The notes under the pieces were generated by a model. It saw nothing but the letters and a program-made list of their open reading frames with translations. It did not search any database and had not been told where the DNA came from. A stretch of 64,000 bases of DNA from Vibrio proteolyticus NBRC 13287 (GTDB lineage: Bacteria; Pseudomonadota; Gammaproteobacteria; Enterobacterales; Vibrionaceae): the NCBI RefSeq assembly GCF_000467125.1, contig NZ_BATJ01000005.1, forward strand, positions 182,798 to 246,797. Reading direction: 5' to 3'. Position numbers and translations under genes: made by a program. Positions 45,132-54,336 of the stretch are shown piece by piece (within the stretch, counting starts at the first letter, position 1; each line of letters starts with the position of its first letter).

Positions 45132-46770
45132 AGAGAAAAAAACCTCGGCTAACGTTCAACCGCAACGGCACATTTCCACTATCTGGATCATTCCGATCCT
45201 GGCTTTGGCAATGGGTGCCTGGATGTTGTACCAACACATCACCAGCACTGGTCCGGAAATCACGTTAAAAATGAAGACGGCCGAAGGTATTGAAGTGGGC
45301 AAAACAGAGATTCGCTCTCTGAACGTGAAAGTTGGTACCGTCACTGAGGTCACGTTAAGCCACAACTACGATTACATCCTGGTCACCGCTCGCATGAACA
45401 AAGACGCAGAACGGATGCTGAAAAAAGACACCCTGTTCTGGGTCGTTAAACCACGTATTGGCCGGGATGGCGTGTCTGGCTTGGAGACCCTGCTCTCCGG
45501 AGCCTATATCCAACTTCAGCCCGGCCACGAGAAAGAAAAGCGCGAAGAATTCACCGTACTTGACGTCCCGCCAGTGGCACCGCCGGACGCCAAAGGATTA
45601 AGGGTCGTTCTGAGCAATCAGGAAGCGGGCAAGCTGTCCGTGGGTGATCCGGTGATCTACAAAGGCTTCACTGTCGGGCGTGTTGAGAGCACCAGCTTTG
45701 ACGTCAACACGCAAAAAGCCCTCTATCAACTGTTCATTTTTGAGCCCTACGACAGCCTGGTCCGCACCCGATCCCATTTCTGGTTGTCATCGGGGGTCGA
45801 CTTGCAGCTCAATGCCGAAGGTTTCAACCTGAGATTCGGTTCACTGGAAAGTTTGTTGACTGGCGGCGTGACCTTCGATGTACCGCGAGGTATGGACTCG
45901 GGCCAGCCCGTCACAAAGCAGATGCGTCGCTACCGCCTGTTTGACGATCACAAACAGGTCCGAGAAGGCCTTTACGACGAATACCTGGAATTCGTGATGT
46001 TGTTTGATGAATCGGTGCGCGGCCTCAGAGCCCGTGCTCCCGTGGAATACCGTGGGATCCGCATCGGTACCGTGATGCGCGTTCCAATGCGCATGCCGAC
46101 TCCGGATGAGGACTTCTCTGCCACCCAAATTCCTGTTCTGGTGCGCATTGAACTGGGGCGTGTCTACGACTCGTTTGAACAAGTGCCAGTCGAGATCCTC
46201 AAAACCAAGTTACGTGAAGAGTTCAAACGAGGCCTGCGCGCCACCCTCAAAACGGGCAGCTTGTTGACGGGGGCTCTGTATATTGATGCGGATTTCTATC
46301 CGAAGGATCAGGCAAATCAGCCGGAGTCATTTGAAGGCTACGATGTGTTTCCGACCAGGCAAGGCGGCTTTGCCGAAGTGCAAAAACAAGTCACCGACTT
46401 GCTGCAAAAACTGAACGATCTGCCGTTGGACGATACGCTCAACTCTCTGAACGCCACGTTGGAAACCTCAGAGAAAACCTTGGCATCAGCCGAACGCGTC
46501 GCCGCCAGCCTGGATACTTTGCTCAAACAGAAAGACACTCAGGCGCTGCCAAAAGACATTCGCGACAGTCTGAAACAGATCCAGGATACCCTCAATGGCT
46601 TTGGACCAAACTCGCCAATGTATTCCGAGCTGCAGTCTGCGCTGGGTCAGTTTGAACAAGTCATGACAGAGTTTAAACCCGTACTGCGTCAGTTAAATGA
46701 AAAGCCGAACTCTCTGGTGTTTGGTGATGAAAAAGCGCAGGACCCTGTGCCGGCGAAAGGACAGAAATAA
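45124..46770 (+). CDS. pqiB: intermembrane transport protein PqiB (MCE family)
   Basis: A 548-aa periplasm-spanning protein with one N-terminal hydrophobic segment (about 18-37) and three MCE domains (about 42-135, 158-220 and 290-395). A C-terminal coiled coil from about 420 would form the needle-like tube. MCE proteins carry lipids between inner and outer membranes. Start overlaps pqiA and stop overlaps pqiC (TAATG), so the three genes form a tightly coupled operon. Confidence 0.95.
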   Translation: MSEEKKTSANVQPQRHISTIWIIPILALAMGAWMLYQHITSTGPEITLKMKTAEGIEVGKTEIRSLNVKVGTVTEVTLSHNYDYILVTARMNKDAERMLKKDTLFWVVKPRIGRDGVSGLETLLSGAYIQLQPGHEKEKREEFTVLDVPPVAPPDAKGLRVVLSNQEAGKLSVGDPVIYKGFTVGRVESTSFDVNTQKALYQLFIFEPYDSLVRTRSHFWLSSGVDLQLNAEGFNLRFGSLESLLTGGVTFDVPRGMDSGQPVTKQMRRYRLFDDHKQVREGLYDEYLEFVMLFDESVRGLRARAPVEYRGIRIGTVMRVPMRMPTPDEDFSATQIPVLVRIELGRVYDSFEQVPVEILKTKLREEFKRGLRATLKTGSLLTGALYIDADFYPKDQANQPESFEGYDVFPTRQGGFAEVQKQVTDLLQKLNDLPLDDTLNSLNATLETSEKTLASAERVAASLDTLLKQKDTQALPKDIRDSLKQIQDTLNGFGPNSPMYSELQSALGQFEQVMTEFKPVLRQLNEKPNSLVFGDEKAQDPVPAKGQK

Positions 46771-47327
46771 TGAAAAAATGGTTAGTTTTCAGCTTAGTTG
46801 CACTGGCAGGCTGCAGCGCAACACCACCCGCCAGTCAGTTGTATGTGTTGCCCGCCCCTGAAGCCACGGTCAGGGCTCCACAAACCGCTCCGATCCTAGT
46901 TGTTCGGCCAGTCGAACTGGCGCCTTATCTGGACAGCGCCGGGTTGGTTTACCGCACCTCTGACACTCAGGTGATCCAAACTAGGCAGAACTTGTGGGCA
47001 CAAAACCTGTCAGCCCAGTTAACGCAACGCCTGGTGGCGGACTTACGCAGCAAACAAAGTCAGTACTGGCCAGTGCAACTGAACCCGGTGATGACAAGCC
47101 GTGGTCAACCTATGCTGCTAGTGCGCGTCGAACAGTTCAATGGTTCGTATACAGGCAACGCTGATATCAGCGGGGAGTGGACACTGGTTGACGCTGAAGG
47201 ACAGATTCAGCAGACCCAGGCTTTTCGTCACAGCGTCCCCCTTGACTCAGGAGGCTATCCGGCATTGGTGGAAGCATTGGCGCAAGGCTTTCAGCAAGTC
47301 ACCAGCCAGATTGCGCAAACCCTATAA
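46770..47327 (+). CDS. pqiC: PqiC, membrane-integrity lipoprotein
   Basis: A 185-aa ABC-type auxiliary lipoprotein (YmbA family). Lipobox LAGC gives Cys15 as the lipid-modified residue, followed by SATPPASQLYVLP. It is expected at the outer membrane, where it docks with the PqiB tube. Last gene of pqiABC, ending before tandem hairpins. Confidence 0.93.
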   Translation: MKKWLVFSLVALAGCSATPPASQLYVLPAPEATVRAPQTAPILVVRPVELAPYLDSAGLVYRTSDTQVIQTRQNLWAQNLSAQLTQRLVADLRSKQSQYWPVQLNPVMTSRGQPMLLVRVEQFNGSYTGNADISGEWTLVDAEGQIQQTQAFRHSVPLDSGGYPALVEALAQGFQQVTSQIAQTL

Positions 47328-47348
47328 CTACTCACGTCAAGCTATACA

Positions 47349-47371
47349 AAGAGGGCCTGGCGCCCTCTTTT
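47349..47371 (+). terminator. pqiABC terminator
   Basis: AAGAGGGC at 47349-47356 pairs with GCCCTCTT at 47362-47369, followed by Ts. A second, weaker stem (AACCC with GGGTT) lies near 47392-47416. Confidence 0.75.
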
Positions 47372-47547
47372 GCTTTCCTACCGACATAAAAAAACCCAAG
47401 CGGAAGCCCGGGTTTTGGTTACAAAAAACTGTTAGTCGTTGGATAGTAAGGAATCAGAGCTAACAGCCAGCTATGCGTAACGCCAGAACTGCTCTTACAA
47501 ACCAGCTGATCGGCGGCCAAACCAAAAGTGCTGGATGAAGAAACAAA

Positions 47548-47575
47548 ATGGGCGACCTTACGGTCGCCCTTATTC
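47548..47575. terminator. Hairpin after malG
   Basis: GGGCGACC pairs with GGTCGCCC around a TTAC loop, between the converging pqi and mal operons. T-rich sequence follows on the plus strand. Confidence 0.65.
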
Positions 47576-47578
47576 TTA

Positions 47579-48469
47579 TTATCCTTTCACACCGCCGGCG
47601 GTAAGTCCTCCGACTAACCAGCGCTGCGCAAGTAAGAATACGACGGTTATTGGCAATGCAGACAATACTGCTGCGGCTGCAAAATCCCCCCACAGATAGT
47701 TCTGAGGGTATAAATACTGCTGCATACCAACCGCTAAGGTGTATGAGTTTACATCAGAAAGAAGCAAAGATGCTACCGGAACCTCACCCACAACCATGAT
47801 AAATGACAAGATGAATACCACCGCCAGAATCGGTACAGACAGCGGTAACAGCACCAGTCTGAAGGCTTGCCATGGTGTTGCGCCATCCAGAGCGGCCGCT
47901 TCTTCCAACGAACCATCAATGGTCTCGAAGTAACCCTTAATCGTCCAGACGTGCAGTGCGATCCCACCTAAATACGAGAAGATCAGGCCGCCATGCGTGT
48001 TCAAACCAAGGAAAGGAATGTACTGACCGAGCTTATCAAACAAGGCATAAATCGCTACCAGCGCCAACACTGCCGGGAACATCTGAAAGATCATCATCGC
48101 TTTCAGGATAGTGTTTTTGCCTTTGAACTTCATCCGTGCAAACGCATACGCTGAAGTCGTCGACAAGGTCACAATCAGAACCGATGTGATGCCTGCAACT
48201 TTAATTGAGTTCCACAGCCAGGTCAGTACCGGGAACGGCGGCGGCGTCACGGTGCCATCCGCATTTTCGACAGCCATGCCTAACGCCAGTTTCCAGTGCT
48301 CAAGCGACGGATTATCCGGGATCAGGCTGCCAGTAGCGAAGTTACCCTCACGGAAGGAGATCGCAATTACCATCAGCAGCGGAAATATGATCAGTGACAG
48401 GAACGTCCACATCGCGATGTGAGTCGCCCAGACACGGTATTTTAATGATTTACCTTGTACCATTGCCAT
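47579..48469 (-). CDS. malG: maltose/maltodextrin ABC transporter permease MalG
   Basis: A 296-aa permease, the usual MalG length, with six hydrophobic segments. The EAA loop is [20 protein letters not shown] at about residues 186-205, which contacts MalK. GGAGA before ATG 48469 is good. It follows malF by 12 bases in malEFG. Confidence 0.97.
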   Translation of the reverse strand: MAMVQGKSLKYRVWATHIAMWTFLSLIIFPLLMVIAISFREGNFATGSLIPDNPSLEHWKLALGMAVENADGTVTPPPFPVLTWLWNSIKVAGITSVLIVTLSTTSAYAFARMKFKGKNTILKAMMIFQMFPAVLALVAIYALFDKLGQYIPFLGLNTHGGLIFSYLGGIALHVWTIKGYFETIDGSLEEAAALDGATPWQAFRLVLLPLSVPILAVVFILSFIMVVGEVPVASLLLSDVNSYTLAVGMQQYLYPQNYLWGDFAAAAVLSALPITVVFLLAQRWLVGGLTAGGVKG

Positions 48470-48481
48470 TTCGGAATCTCC

Positions 48482-50056
48482 TTAATCCTGAGCTACTTTG
48501 GTCACACGCAGGTTGAGTAGCGCCAACGCCCCCACCAGCAGGAAGATCAGCGTGGCGATAGCACTTGCCAGACCAAAGTCCTGGCCACCAGCACCTTCAA
48601 ACGCAATCCGATAGGTGTAGTTCACTAACAGATCGGTATAGCCAGCAGGCTCAGACGTCCCAATCATGTTCGGGCCACCCGCCGTCAACAACTGAATAAG
48701 AACAAAGTTGTTAAAGTTGAACGCAAAGCTGGCAATCAGCAGTGGCGTCAGCGGCTTGATCATCAGCGGCAGCGTAATGCGAGTGAAGTTAGAGATGAAG
48801 TTCGACCCGTCGATCGCCGACGCTTCATATAAGTCTTCAGGAATCGCTTTCAGCAGTCCCATACACAAGATCATCATGTACGGAAAACCCAGCCAGGTAT
48901 TCACAATGAGCACCATGGTTTTTGCCAGGAACGGATCGGAAAACCATGCTGGGCTCAGGCCAAAAACAGACTCCAGAACCATGTTGATCTCACCAAAGCT
49001 TTGGTTAAATAAACCTTTAAAGATCAGAATCGAGATAAACGCTGGCACTGCGTAGGGCAGAATTAACAGCACACGGTAGACCGAGCGGCCTTTCAGCTCC
49101 TCCCACTGGACGACACTGGCCAGAACCAGACCAATCACACCGGTAAAAATCACTGTCAAAACAGAAAATACGATGGTCCAGATAAAGATGCTGATGAACG
49201 GCTCTTTGATACCGTCGTCTTTCCATACACGTTCAAAGTTGTGGGTGCCCACCCCCACAATGAAGCCAGGCGAAACGGTTGAACCTACAAACTCACCCTG
49301 TTCATTCACTGGCTGGTAATAGCCTTCATCCCTGTTCGGCTTGAGCGTTTCATCGGTGCGATTGTTCAGCAGGGTTTCTCCGTCGCCCTGCAGCGTGTAC
49401 AAAGGCACCACCGCGGCGAACTTACGCAGACCACTCATGCGAATATCGTCGCCATCAGGCATGTGCAGATCCACTTGCCCCAGAGCACTGCGGTTTTTGA
49501 CGATGGTTTTAATTTGCTCTTTGTCACCATCGACTGACGTTACAGGCGTCAGATCCAAATCCGATACATTCAAACCGTCCAATTGGAACGTTGGCGTCGC
49601 CAGCAATTGCTCACCATCATTAATGACGATACGGTGGCCCTGCTCTGTTTTGTACAGTGTGAACGGATAACTTTCCCCACTCTGATACGTTCTGTCGAGC
49701 AACACTGACTGCGCACGCTCGAACGACAACTGGTTTTTGGCACTGTAATTAGTAAACGCAAGACCGACGGTATACGCCAACGGAAAAAGGATGAACAAAA
49801 TCATGCCCGCGATGCCTGGATAGATATAGCGGTGCGCGTACGTTTTCTTGCTGCCGAAGATAAACAGAGCCAGTGCGGTGATGATTAACGTAAGAAGCGC
49901 GAAAGCAATCTCACCACGTGAATACATGAGAATGGTGGCGTAGCCATTTACAATACCGACGGTGGCTAAAAGCGACCATTTGATCAATGTACTTTTGCTT
50001 GTCGGTAAGTTCGTCGATGATGATGTCATAGCATCTGTACCTTGAACTGACTGCAT
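48482..50056 (-). CDS. malF: maltose/maltodextrin ABC transporter permease MalF
   Basis: A 524-aa permease with eight hydrophobic segments and the large periplasmic P2 loop (about 110-275) that is special to enterobacterial and vibrio MalF and contacts MalE. The EAA loop is YEASAIDGSNFISNFTRITL. The start at 50056 has a weak ribosome-binding site; ATG 50029 is possible. It is separated from malE by a stable hairpin. Confidence 0.96.
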   Translation of the reverse strand: MQSVQGTDAMTSSSTNLPTSKSTLIKWSLLATVGIVNGYATILMYSRGEIAFALLTLIITALALFIFGSKKTYAHRYIYPGIAGMILFILFPLAYTVGLAFTNYSAKNQLSFERAQSVLLDRTYQSGESYPFTLYKTEQGHRIVINDGEQLLATPTFQLDGLNVSDLDLTPVTSVDGDKEQIKTIVKNRSALGQVDLHMPDGDDIRMSGLRKFAAVVPLYTLQGDGETLLNNRTDETLKPNRDEGYYQPVNEQGEFVGSTVSPGFIVGVGTHNFERVWKDDGIKEPFISIFIWTIVFSVLTVIFTGVIGLVLASVVQWEELKGRSVYRVLLILPYAVPAFISILIFKGLFNQSFGEINMVLESVFGLSPAWFSDPFLAKTMVLIVNTWLGFPYMMILCMGLLKAIPEDLYEASAIDGSNFISNFTRITLPLMIKPLTPLLIASFAFNFNNFVLIQLLTAGGPNMIGTSEPAGYTDLLVNYTYRIAFEGAGGQDFGLASAIATLIFLLVGALALLNLRVTKVAQD

Positions 50057-50092
50057 AAAGGAACCTGCTAGCGATATAAAAAAGGAGAAATG

Positions 50093-50115
50093 AAGGAGGG
50101 GTTACCCCCCTCCTT
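50093..50115 (-). repeat. Stable hairpin between malE and malF
   Basis: AAGGAGGGG at 50093-50101 and CCCCTCCTT at 50107-50115 are perfect complements. It is 17 bases after the malE stop and has no T tract next to it, so it is more likely an mRNA-stabilising or partial-termination element. Confidence 0.7.
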
Positions 50116-50131
50116 AAAAGGTATTACTGAG

Positions 50132-51313
50132 TTATTTAGTCATTTGTTTTTCAGCATCAGCCAACGCTGCGTCTACAGTCTGACGACCGTCCACAATGTT
50201 GATGATGGCATTTTTCGCCGCGCCCCAGAATGCATTCATCTGAGGAATGTTCGGCATGATTTCACCGTTCATCGCGTTATCCATTGTCGCTGCGATACGC
50301 GCGTCTTTGTCCAGCTCTTTCTGGAACGAATTCAGTGCAACCGCGCCCAATGGTTTGTCGTCATTAACTTTACGCAAACCATCGTTAGTCAGCAGATAGT
50401 TTTCGATGAACTCAACCGCCAGATCTTTGTTTGGTGACGCAGTGCTGATACCTGCAGTCAGTACGCCCACAAATGGTTTCGAAGACTGGCCATTGAATTT
50501 AGGCAGCGTCGTCACACCATAGTTGATGCCCGACTTCTCAATATTGCCCCATGACCAAGGACCATTGATGGTCATTGCGGTGTTGCCCTGGTTGAACGCA
50601 GACTCGGAAACTGAGTAATCCATATCAGGAGAAATGACGCCTTTATCCACCAGACCTTTGACAAAGTTCATTGCGTCTTTCACGCCCTGGTTGTTAATAC
50701 CGGCATCTTTCACGTCGTAACCGCTGGCGGTGTATTTGAATGCGTAGCCGCCATCAGCAGCCATCAGTGGCCAGGTGAAATACGGTTCTTTCAGGTTCCA
50801 CATGATCGCGGACTTGCCGTCTTTTTTCAGCTTCGCGTTCAGCGCTGCCACTTCTTCCCAGGTTTTCGGTGGGTTTGGCACTAAATCTTTGTTGTAGATG
50901 AGAGACAAAGACTCAACGGCGATTGGATAGCCGATGTATTTGCCATCGTATTTCACCGCATCCCATGCAAAATCGACGATGCCGTCTTTGATTTTTTGCG
51001 AAGGTTTGATCTCAGCCAGCAGACCCGCTTCAGCGTAGCCACCAAAACGGTCGTGCGCCCAGAACACGATATCCGGACCGTCACCCGTTGCTGCAGTTTG
51101 CGGGAACTTGTCCTGAAGACCATCCGGGTGTGCCACTGTGACTTTAATCCCTGTCTCTTCTTCGAACTTTTTACCGACTTCAGCAAGTCCATTGTAGCCT
51201 TTATCACCATTGATCCAGATGGTTAGTTGACCTTCTTCGATGGCAGCGTTTGCACCGAAAGAGCCAAGAGCAACAAGAGTACCGAGTGCTACTGTGCTTA
51301 GGGCGTTTTTCAT
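50132..51313 (-). CDS. malE: maltose/maltodextrin-binding periplasmic protein
   Basis: A 393-aa binding protein. Residues 1-23 form a signal peptide ending ANA. The mature start [20 protein letters not shown] is very close to E. coli MalE. ATG 51313 is chosen, with AAGGA 8 bases upstream; ATG 51319 is too near the ribosome-binding site, and an upstream frame to 51379 is not signal-like. The gene is transcribed away from malK across a 671-base control region. Confidence 0.97.
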   Translation of the reverse strand: MKNALSTVALGTLVALGSFGANAAIEEGQLTIWINGDKGYNGLAEVGKKFEEETGIKVTVAHPDGLQDKFPQTAATGDGPDIVFWAHDRFGGYAEAGLLAEIKPSQKIKDGIVDFAWDAVKYDGKYIGYPIAVESLSLIYNKDLVPNPPKTWEEVAALNAKLKKDGKSAIMWNLKEPYFTWPLMAADGGYAFKYTASGYDVKDAGINNQGVKDAMNFVKGLVDKGVISPDMDYSVSESAFNQGNTAMTINGPWSWGNIEKSGINYGVTTLPKFNGQSSKPFVGVLTAGISTASPNKDLAVEFIENYLLTNDGLRKVNDDKPLGAVALNSFQKELDKDARIAATMDNAMNGEIMPNIPQMNAFWGAAKNAIINIVDGRQTVDAALADAEKQMTK

Positions 51314-51405
51314 GTTCATATCCTTTTTATATTTGTGATGTAGGGTTAACCCCAAAAAGGTTTCACCGTATTTCGCCATCTATCTTCAGAGAAAAATCAA
51401 TACGG

Positions 51406-51415
51406 CTCATCCTCC
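51406..51415 (-). promoter_or_regulatory. MalT-box-like site upstream of malE
   Basis: On the minus strand the bases read GGAGGATGAG, containing the GGATGAG core of the MalT box, 93 bases before malE. Confidence 0.5.
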
Positions 51416-51560
51416 TAATCCCTACGCCCTTGGTATTATGGACTATTTTCGTGATCGTCATCGTTTCAGGTTGGCGACCAAAATCACAAAACCATACCTT
51501 AATGTGATCAGATTCAATATTGAGTAATTAATTTATTTGAACTGGATCTCGCGACGTCGT

Positions 51561-51590
51561 GTCCTCCCCCTTTTCCCTCCTCCCCTCCTA
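51561..51590 (-). promoter_or_regulatory. Cluster of MalT-box-like sites
   Basis: The minus strand reads GGGGAGGAGG at 51585-51576, an exact fit to the MalT consensus GGGGAKGAGG, and GGGGGAGGAC at 51570-51561. Confidence 0.6.
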
Positions 51591-51613
51591 CTACCCCTAC
51601 AAAAAAATAGTCT

Positions 51614-51623
51614 GGGAGGATGT
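51614..51623 (+). promoter_or_regulatory. MalT-box-like site, plus strand
   Basis: GGGAGGATGT lies between the two clusters and matches the MalT core in the malK orientation. Confidence 0.45.
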
Positions 51624-51768
51624 CACTACTGCACCAAATACGGAAACTAAGCACATCCAAGAGTGGATGGTAAGAACCCTTTCCAGTCGTTCATCGTTAA
51701 GAAGACACTGGTTTTTCATGCCGGATTGGTTTGCTGTTACAAGATTTGATGTTCGTGGTAATTATTTA

Positions 51769-51803
51769 GTACGGGGGAGGCATCAGCTTGTACGGGGGAG
51801 GCA
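51769..51803 (+). repeat. Direct repeat of a MalT-box-like element
   Basis: GTACGGGGGAGGCA occurs at 51769-51782 and again at 51790-51803, exactly 21 bases apart, so both face the same side of the helix. MalT binds such direct repeats cooperatively. Confidence 0.65.
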
Positions 51804-51821
51804 AACCAACAATTGGCACTG

Positions 51822-51868
51822 ACGGGTGATGTTGACGCTACCTTTTCGCGTCCATCACCCCGTTTTTC
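51822..51868 (+). terminator. Terminator-like hairpin upstream of malK
   Basis: ACGGGTGATG with GACGC (51822-51837) pairs with GCGTC-CATCACCCCGT (51848-51863, small bulges), followed by TTTTTC. It lies between the MalT repeats and malK and is read in the malK direction. Confidence 0.65.
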
Positions 51869-51915
51869 TTACCCTTTTGAGACAAAACAAAACACAACTT
51901 ACCGAATTCCTACTA

Positions 51916-51953
51916 TTACTGCCCGCGACTATTCATATAATGATGGGCAGTAA
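51916..51953 (+). promoter_or_regulatory. malK promoter flanked by an inverted repeat
   Basis: A TATAAT lies at 51936-51941. TTACTGCCC at 51916-51924 and GGGCAGTAA at 51945-51953 are perfect complements on both sides of it. No clear -35 is seen, in keeping with an activated promoter. Confidence 0.55.
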
Positions 51954-51984
51954 GTTACAAAAATCTTGATCGAGGACGAGCTAG

Positions 51985-53124
51985 ATGGCGAGTGTCACGT
52001 TAAAAAATGTATGTAAAGCTTATGGCGATGTGTTGATTTCCAAGAATGTCGATCTGGAAATCAAAGAGGGCGAATTTGTCGTTTTCGTTGGCCCGTCAGG
52101 CTGTGGTAAATCCACCCTGCTGCGTTGTATCGCTGGTCTTGAAGACATTACTTCAGGTGACCTGTACATCGGAAACGAACGCATGAATGAGGTTGAGCCG
52201 TCGAAACGGGGCGTTGGTATGGTATTCCAGTCTTACGCGCTCTACCCTCATCTTAACCTCTACGACAACATGTCATTTGGCCTCAAACTGGCAAAAGCCG
52301 ATAAGAAAGAAATCAGCCAGCGTGTTGAGCATGCAGCCGAAATTCTTCAGCTCAGCCATTTATTAGAACGTCAACCTAAGGCCCTGTCGGGTGGCCAACG
52401 TCAACGCGTTGCGATCGGCCGGACGCTGGTGTCACAGCCCGATGTTTTCCTTTTGGATGAACCTCTCTCGAACCTGGATGCGGCTTTGCGTGTGCAGATG
52501 CGCTCTGAAATCACCAAATTGCAACGTAAGCTGGGTTGCACCATGATCTACGTAACCCACGACCAGGTGGAAGCCATGACCATGGCTGACAAAATTGTCG
52601 TGTTGGACACAGGGTTCGTCTCTCAGGTAGGTAAACCGCTAGAGCTGTATCACTACCCTCAGAACCGATTCGTAGCGGGCTTTATCGGCTCACCAAAGAT
52701 GAACTTTACCAGCGTATTCATTGATGAGGTTCAACCGGATCAAGTAAAAGTTCAGCTGTCCAACGGCATGTCGTTCTGGATTCCCGTCGATGGCTCATCA
52801 GTCACTCGTGGCGAACGCATGTCACTGGGTATTCGTCCTGAACATCTGGTGACCAAGTCGGAAGGCGACGGCGTGATCGAGGGCGAAGTGATGATCGTCG
52901 AGAAACTTGGCAACGAGACTCAGGTCTATCTCAACCTAGAAGGTGCCGATACAGACGTGATCTATCGTCAGCCGGACACACTGGACGTCGATGTGGGTGA
53001 TAAGCTATCTATAGGTATTCCCGCTCACCGCTGTCACCTGTTCCATAGCGATGGCAAAGCGTGTCGTCGTCTCTACCGCGAAGCCGGTGTTGAGTTTGCC
53101 GAGGAAGAAGCCGTGCTGGCGTAA
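51985..53124 (+). CDS. malK: maltose/maltodextrin ABC transporter ATP-binding protein
   Basis: A 379-aa ATPase. Walker A is GPSGCGKST (about residues 36-44), signature [15 protein letters not shown], Walker [14 protein letters not shown], and the C-terminal regulatory OB-like domain starts near 240 ([15 protein letters not shown]). In E. coli this domain binds MalT and EIIA-Glc. GAGGACGAG precedes ATG 51985. It is divergent from malEFG, as in other vibrios and enterics. Confidence 0.97.
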   Translation: MASVTLKNVCKAYGDVLISKNVDLEIKEGEFVVFVGPSGCGKSTLLRCIAGLEDITSGDLYIGNERMNEVEPSKRGVGMVFQSYALYPHLNLYDNMSFGLKLAKADKKEISQRVEHAAEILQLSHLLERQPKALSGGQRQRVAIGRTLVSQPDVFLLDEPLSNLDAALRVQMRSEITKLQRKLGCTMIYVTHDQVEAMTMADKIVVLDTGFVSQVGKPLELYHYPQNRFVAGFIGSPKMNFTSVFIDEVQPDQVKVQLSNGMSFWIPVDGSSVTRGERMSLGIRPEHLVTKSEGDGVIEGEVMIVEKLGNETQVYLNLEGADTDVIYRQPDTLDVDVGDKLSIGIPAHRCHLFHSDGKACRRLYREAGVEFAEEEAVLA

Positions 53125-53136
53125 TCCGGATACAAG

Positions 53137-53167
53137 AAAAATCCCCGCCCTGGCGGGGATTTTTTTA
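53137..53167. terminator. malK terminator, bidirectional
   Basis: AAAAATCCCCGCC and GGCGGGGATTTTT form a long perfect stem between converging genes. Confidence 0.9.
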
Positions 53168-53632
53168 TTCTTTATCAAAACTGTCGACGACAATGGCCCC
53201 CATCGAGGCTGGCATGGTTATCACCACAATTCGTTTGAGTGACGTGATGGGGTCCACCATCAGTGGCAGTTTATCGAGGCACATCAACACCAGCGCCACC
53301 ACAAACGCCGTAATCAAATACGCCAGTATGATTCGTAACGCAAACGCCAACACCCGTTTATGGACGTTTTGCTGAAATACACTCTGGTAGGCAAAGATGC
53401 CGAGAAATACGGTCGACAGTGACATCAGCATCAGCAAATTGGCAAAAGGTAGCGTTTCACCCAGTTGCCATGCTTCTTCTGAAAACGATATAGGCACCGC
53501 CAGCGCAAACGCTCCGACAAACACCTGCCCCGCATCTTCCATATTAAAGCTGATTTTCATAACACTCTCATTCGCCTGTAGCCCGGTTGTATCCCATACT
53601 TCTGGCAAGTTCGCCTCACTCTGGTTCATCAT
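53165..53632 (-). CDS. DUF2391 family integral membrane protein
   Basis: A 155-aa protein with four hydrophobic segments (about 36-52, 65-82, 93-118 and 132-150). The pattern AGQVFVGAFALAVPISFSEE and MPASMGAIVVDSF fits the DUF2391 group (TIGR02587-like). Function unknown. An internal start is possible, since the first 24 residues are polar and not membrane-like. It stands alone. Confidence 0.78.
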   Translation of the reverse strand: MMNQSEANLPEVWDTTGLQANESVMKISFNMEDAGQVFVGAFALAVPISFSEEAWQLGETLPFANLLMLMSLSTVFLGIFAYQSVFQQNVHKRVLAFALRIILAYLITAFVVALVLMCLDKLPLMVDPITSLKRIVVITMPASMGAIVVDSFDKE

Positions 53633-53793
53633 AACGCCATCACTCTATTTAGACACTGTTTTTAATAGGTTACGCAAATGACGAAACTCTGACATCCCCA
53701 GATCATTGTATTACTTCAGACTGACGAAACGAACAAGTGAGAAACGTTACTATTTGTCCTACAGGAAATACGCTTAATTAACGAGGAATTATT

Positions 53794-54303
53794 ATGAAAA
53801 AACGTCTGTTAGCCCTGTCTGTTACCGCTATCGTTCTGGCTGGTTGTCAAGACGAGCCTGCGGAAACACCGCAACCAGAACAAAAGCCGGCCGCTCAAGC
53901 CGAAACGGTCGTTCCTGAGCCAACGCTTGAAATCGAAGCTCAGCCTCAACAGCAGGCCGAAGTCATGGTAGACAGCGCCCACAACGCACAAAACTCCCTA
54001 GACTGGAACGGTACTTACAGTGGCATCCTGCCTTGTGCCGATTGTGAAGGTTTGGAAACCAACCTGACTCTTAACACTGATGGCAGCTACTCACTGGATC
54101 AAACGTATTTGGGCAAAGGTGAAGAGAAGTATCACTCAGAAGGCAGCTTCAGCTGGGACAACTCAGGCAGTGTGATCACGCTGAGTGATGAAGCGGAGCC
54201 AAATCAGTATTTTGTCGCAGAAAATGAGTTAATGAAACTCGACAGCAATGGTCAGCACATCACCGGTGAACTGGCAGATCAGTACAACCTGACCAAGAAA
54301 TAA
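53794..54303 (+). CDS. NlpE N-terminal-type copper-resistance lipoprotein
   Basis: A 169-aa outer-membrane lipoprotein. Lipobox LAGC gives Cys18. A Pro/Gln/Glu-rich linker (about 20-60) leads to the NlpE domain, with WNGTYSGILPCADCEGLETN containing the family CxxC. E. coli NlpE signals envelope stress to CpxA; this protein lacks the second OB domain of E. coli NlpE, so it is a short form. GAGGA supports ATG 53794. Confidence 0.9.
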   Translation: MKKRLLALSVTAIVLAGCQDEPAETPQPEQKPAAQAETVVPEPTLEIEAQPQQQAEVMVDSAHNAQNSLDWNGTYSGILPCADCEGLETNLTLNTDGSYSLDQTYLGKGEEKYHSEGSFSWDNSGSVITLSDEAEPNQYFVAENELMKLDSNGQHITGELADQYNLTKK

Positions 54304-54336
54304 CCCGTCCACAACGCCAGCATGATGCTGGCGTTG

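Noticed and set aside
51559..51822. 87-aa plus-strand frame between malE and malK
   Set aside because: It covers the MalT-box field, has no ribosome-binding site and a composition unlike a protein.
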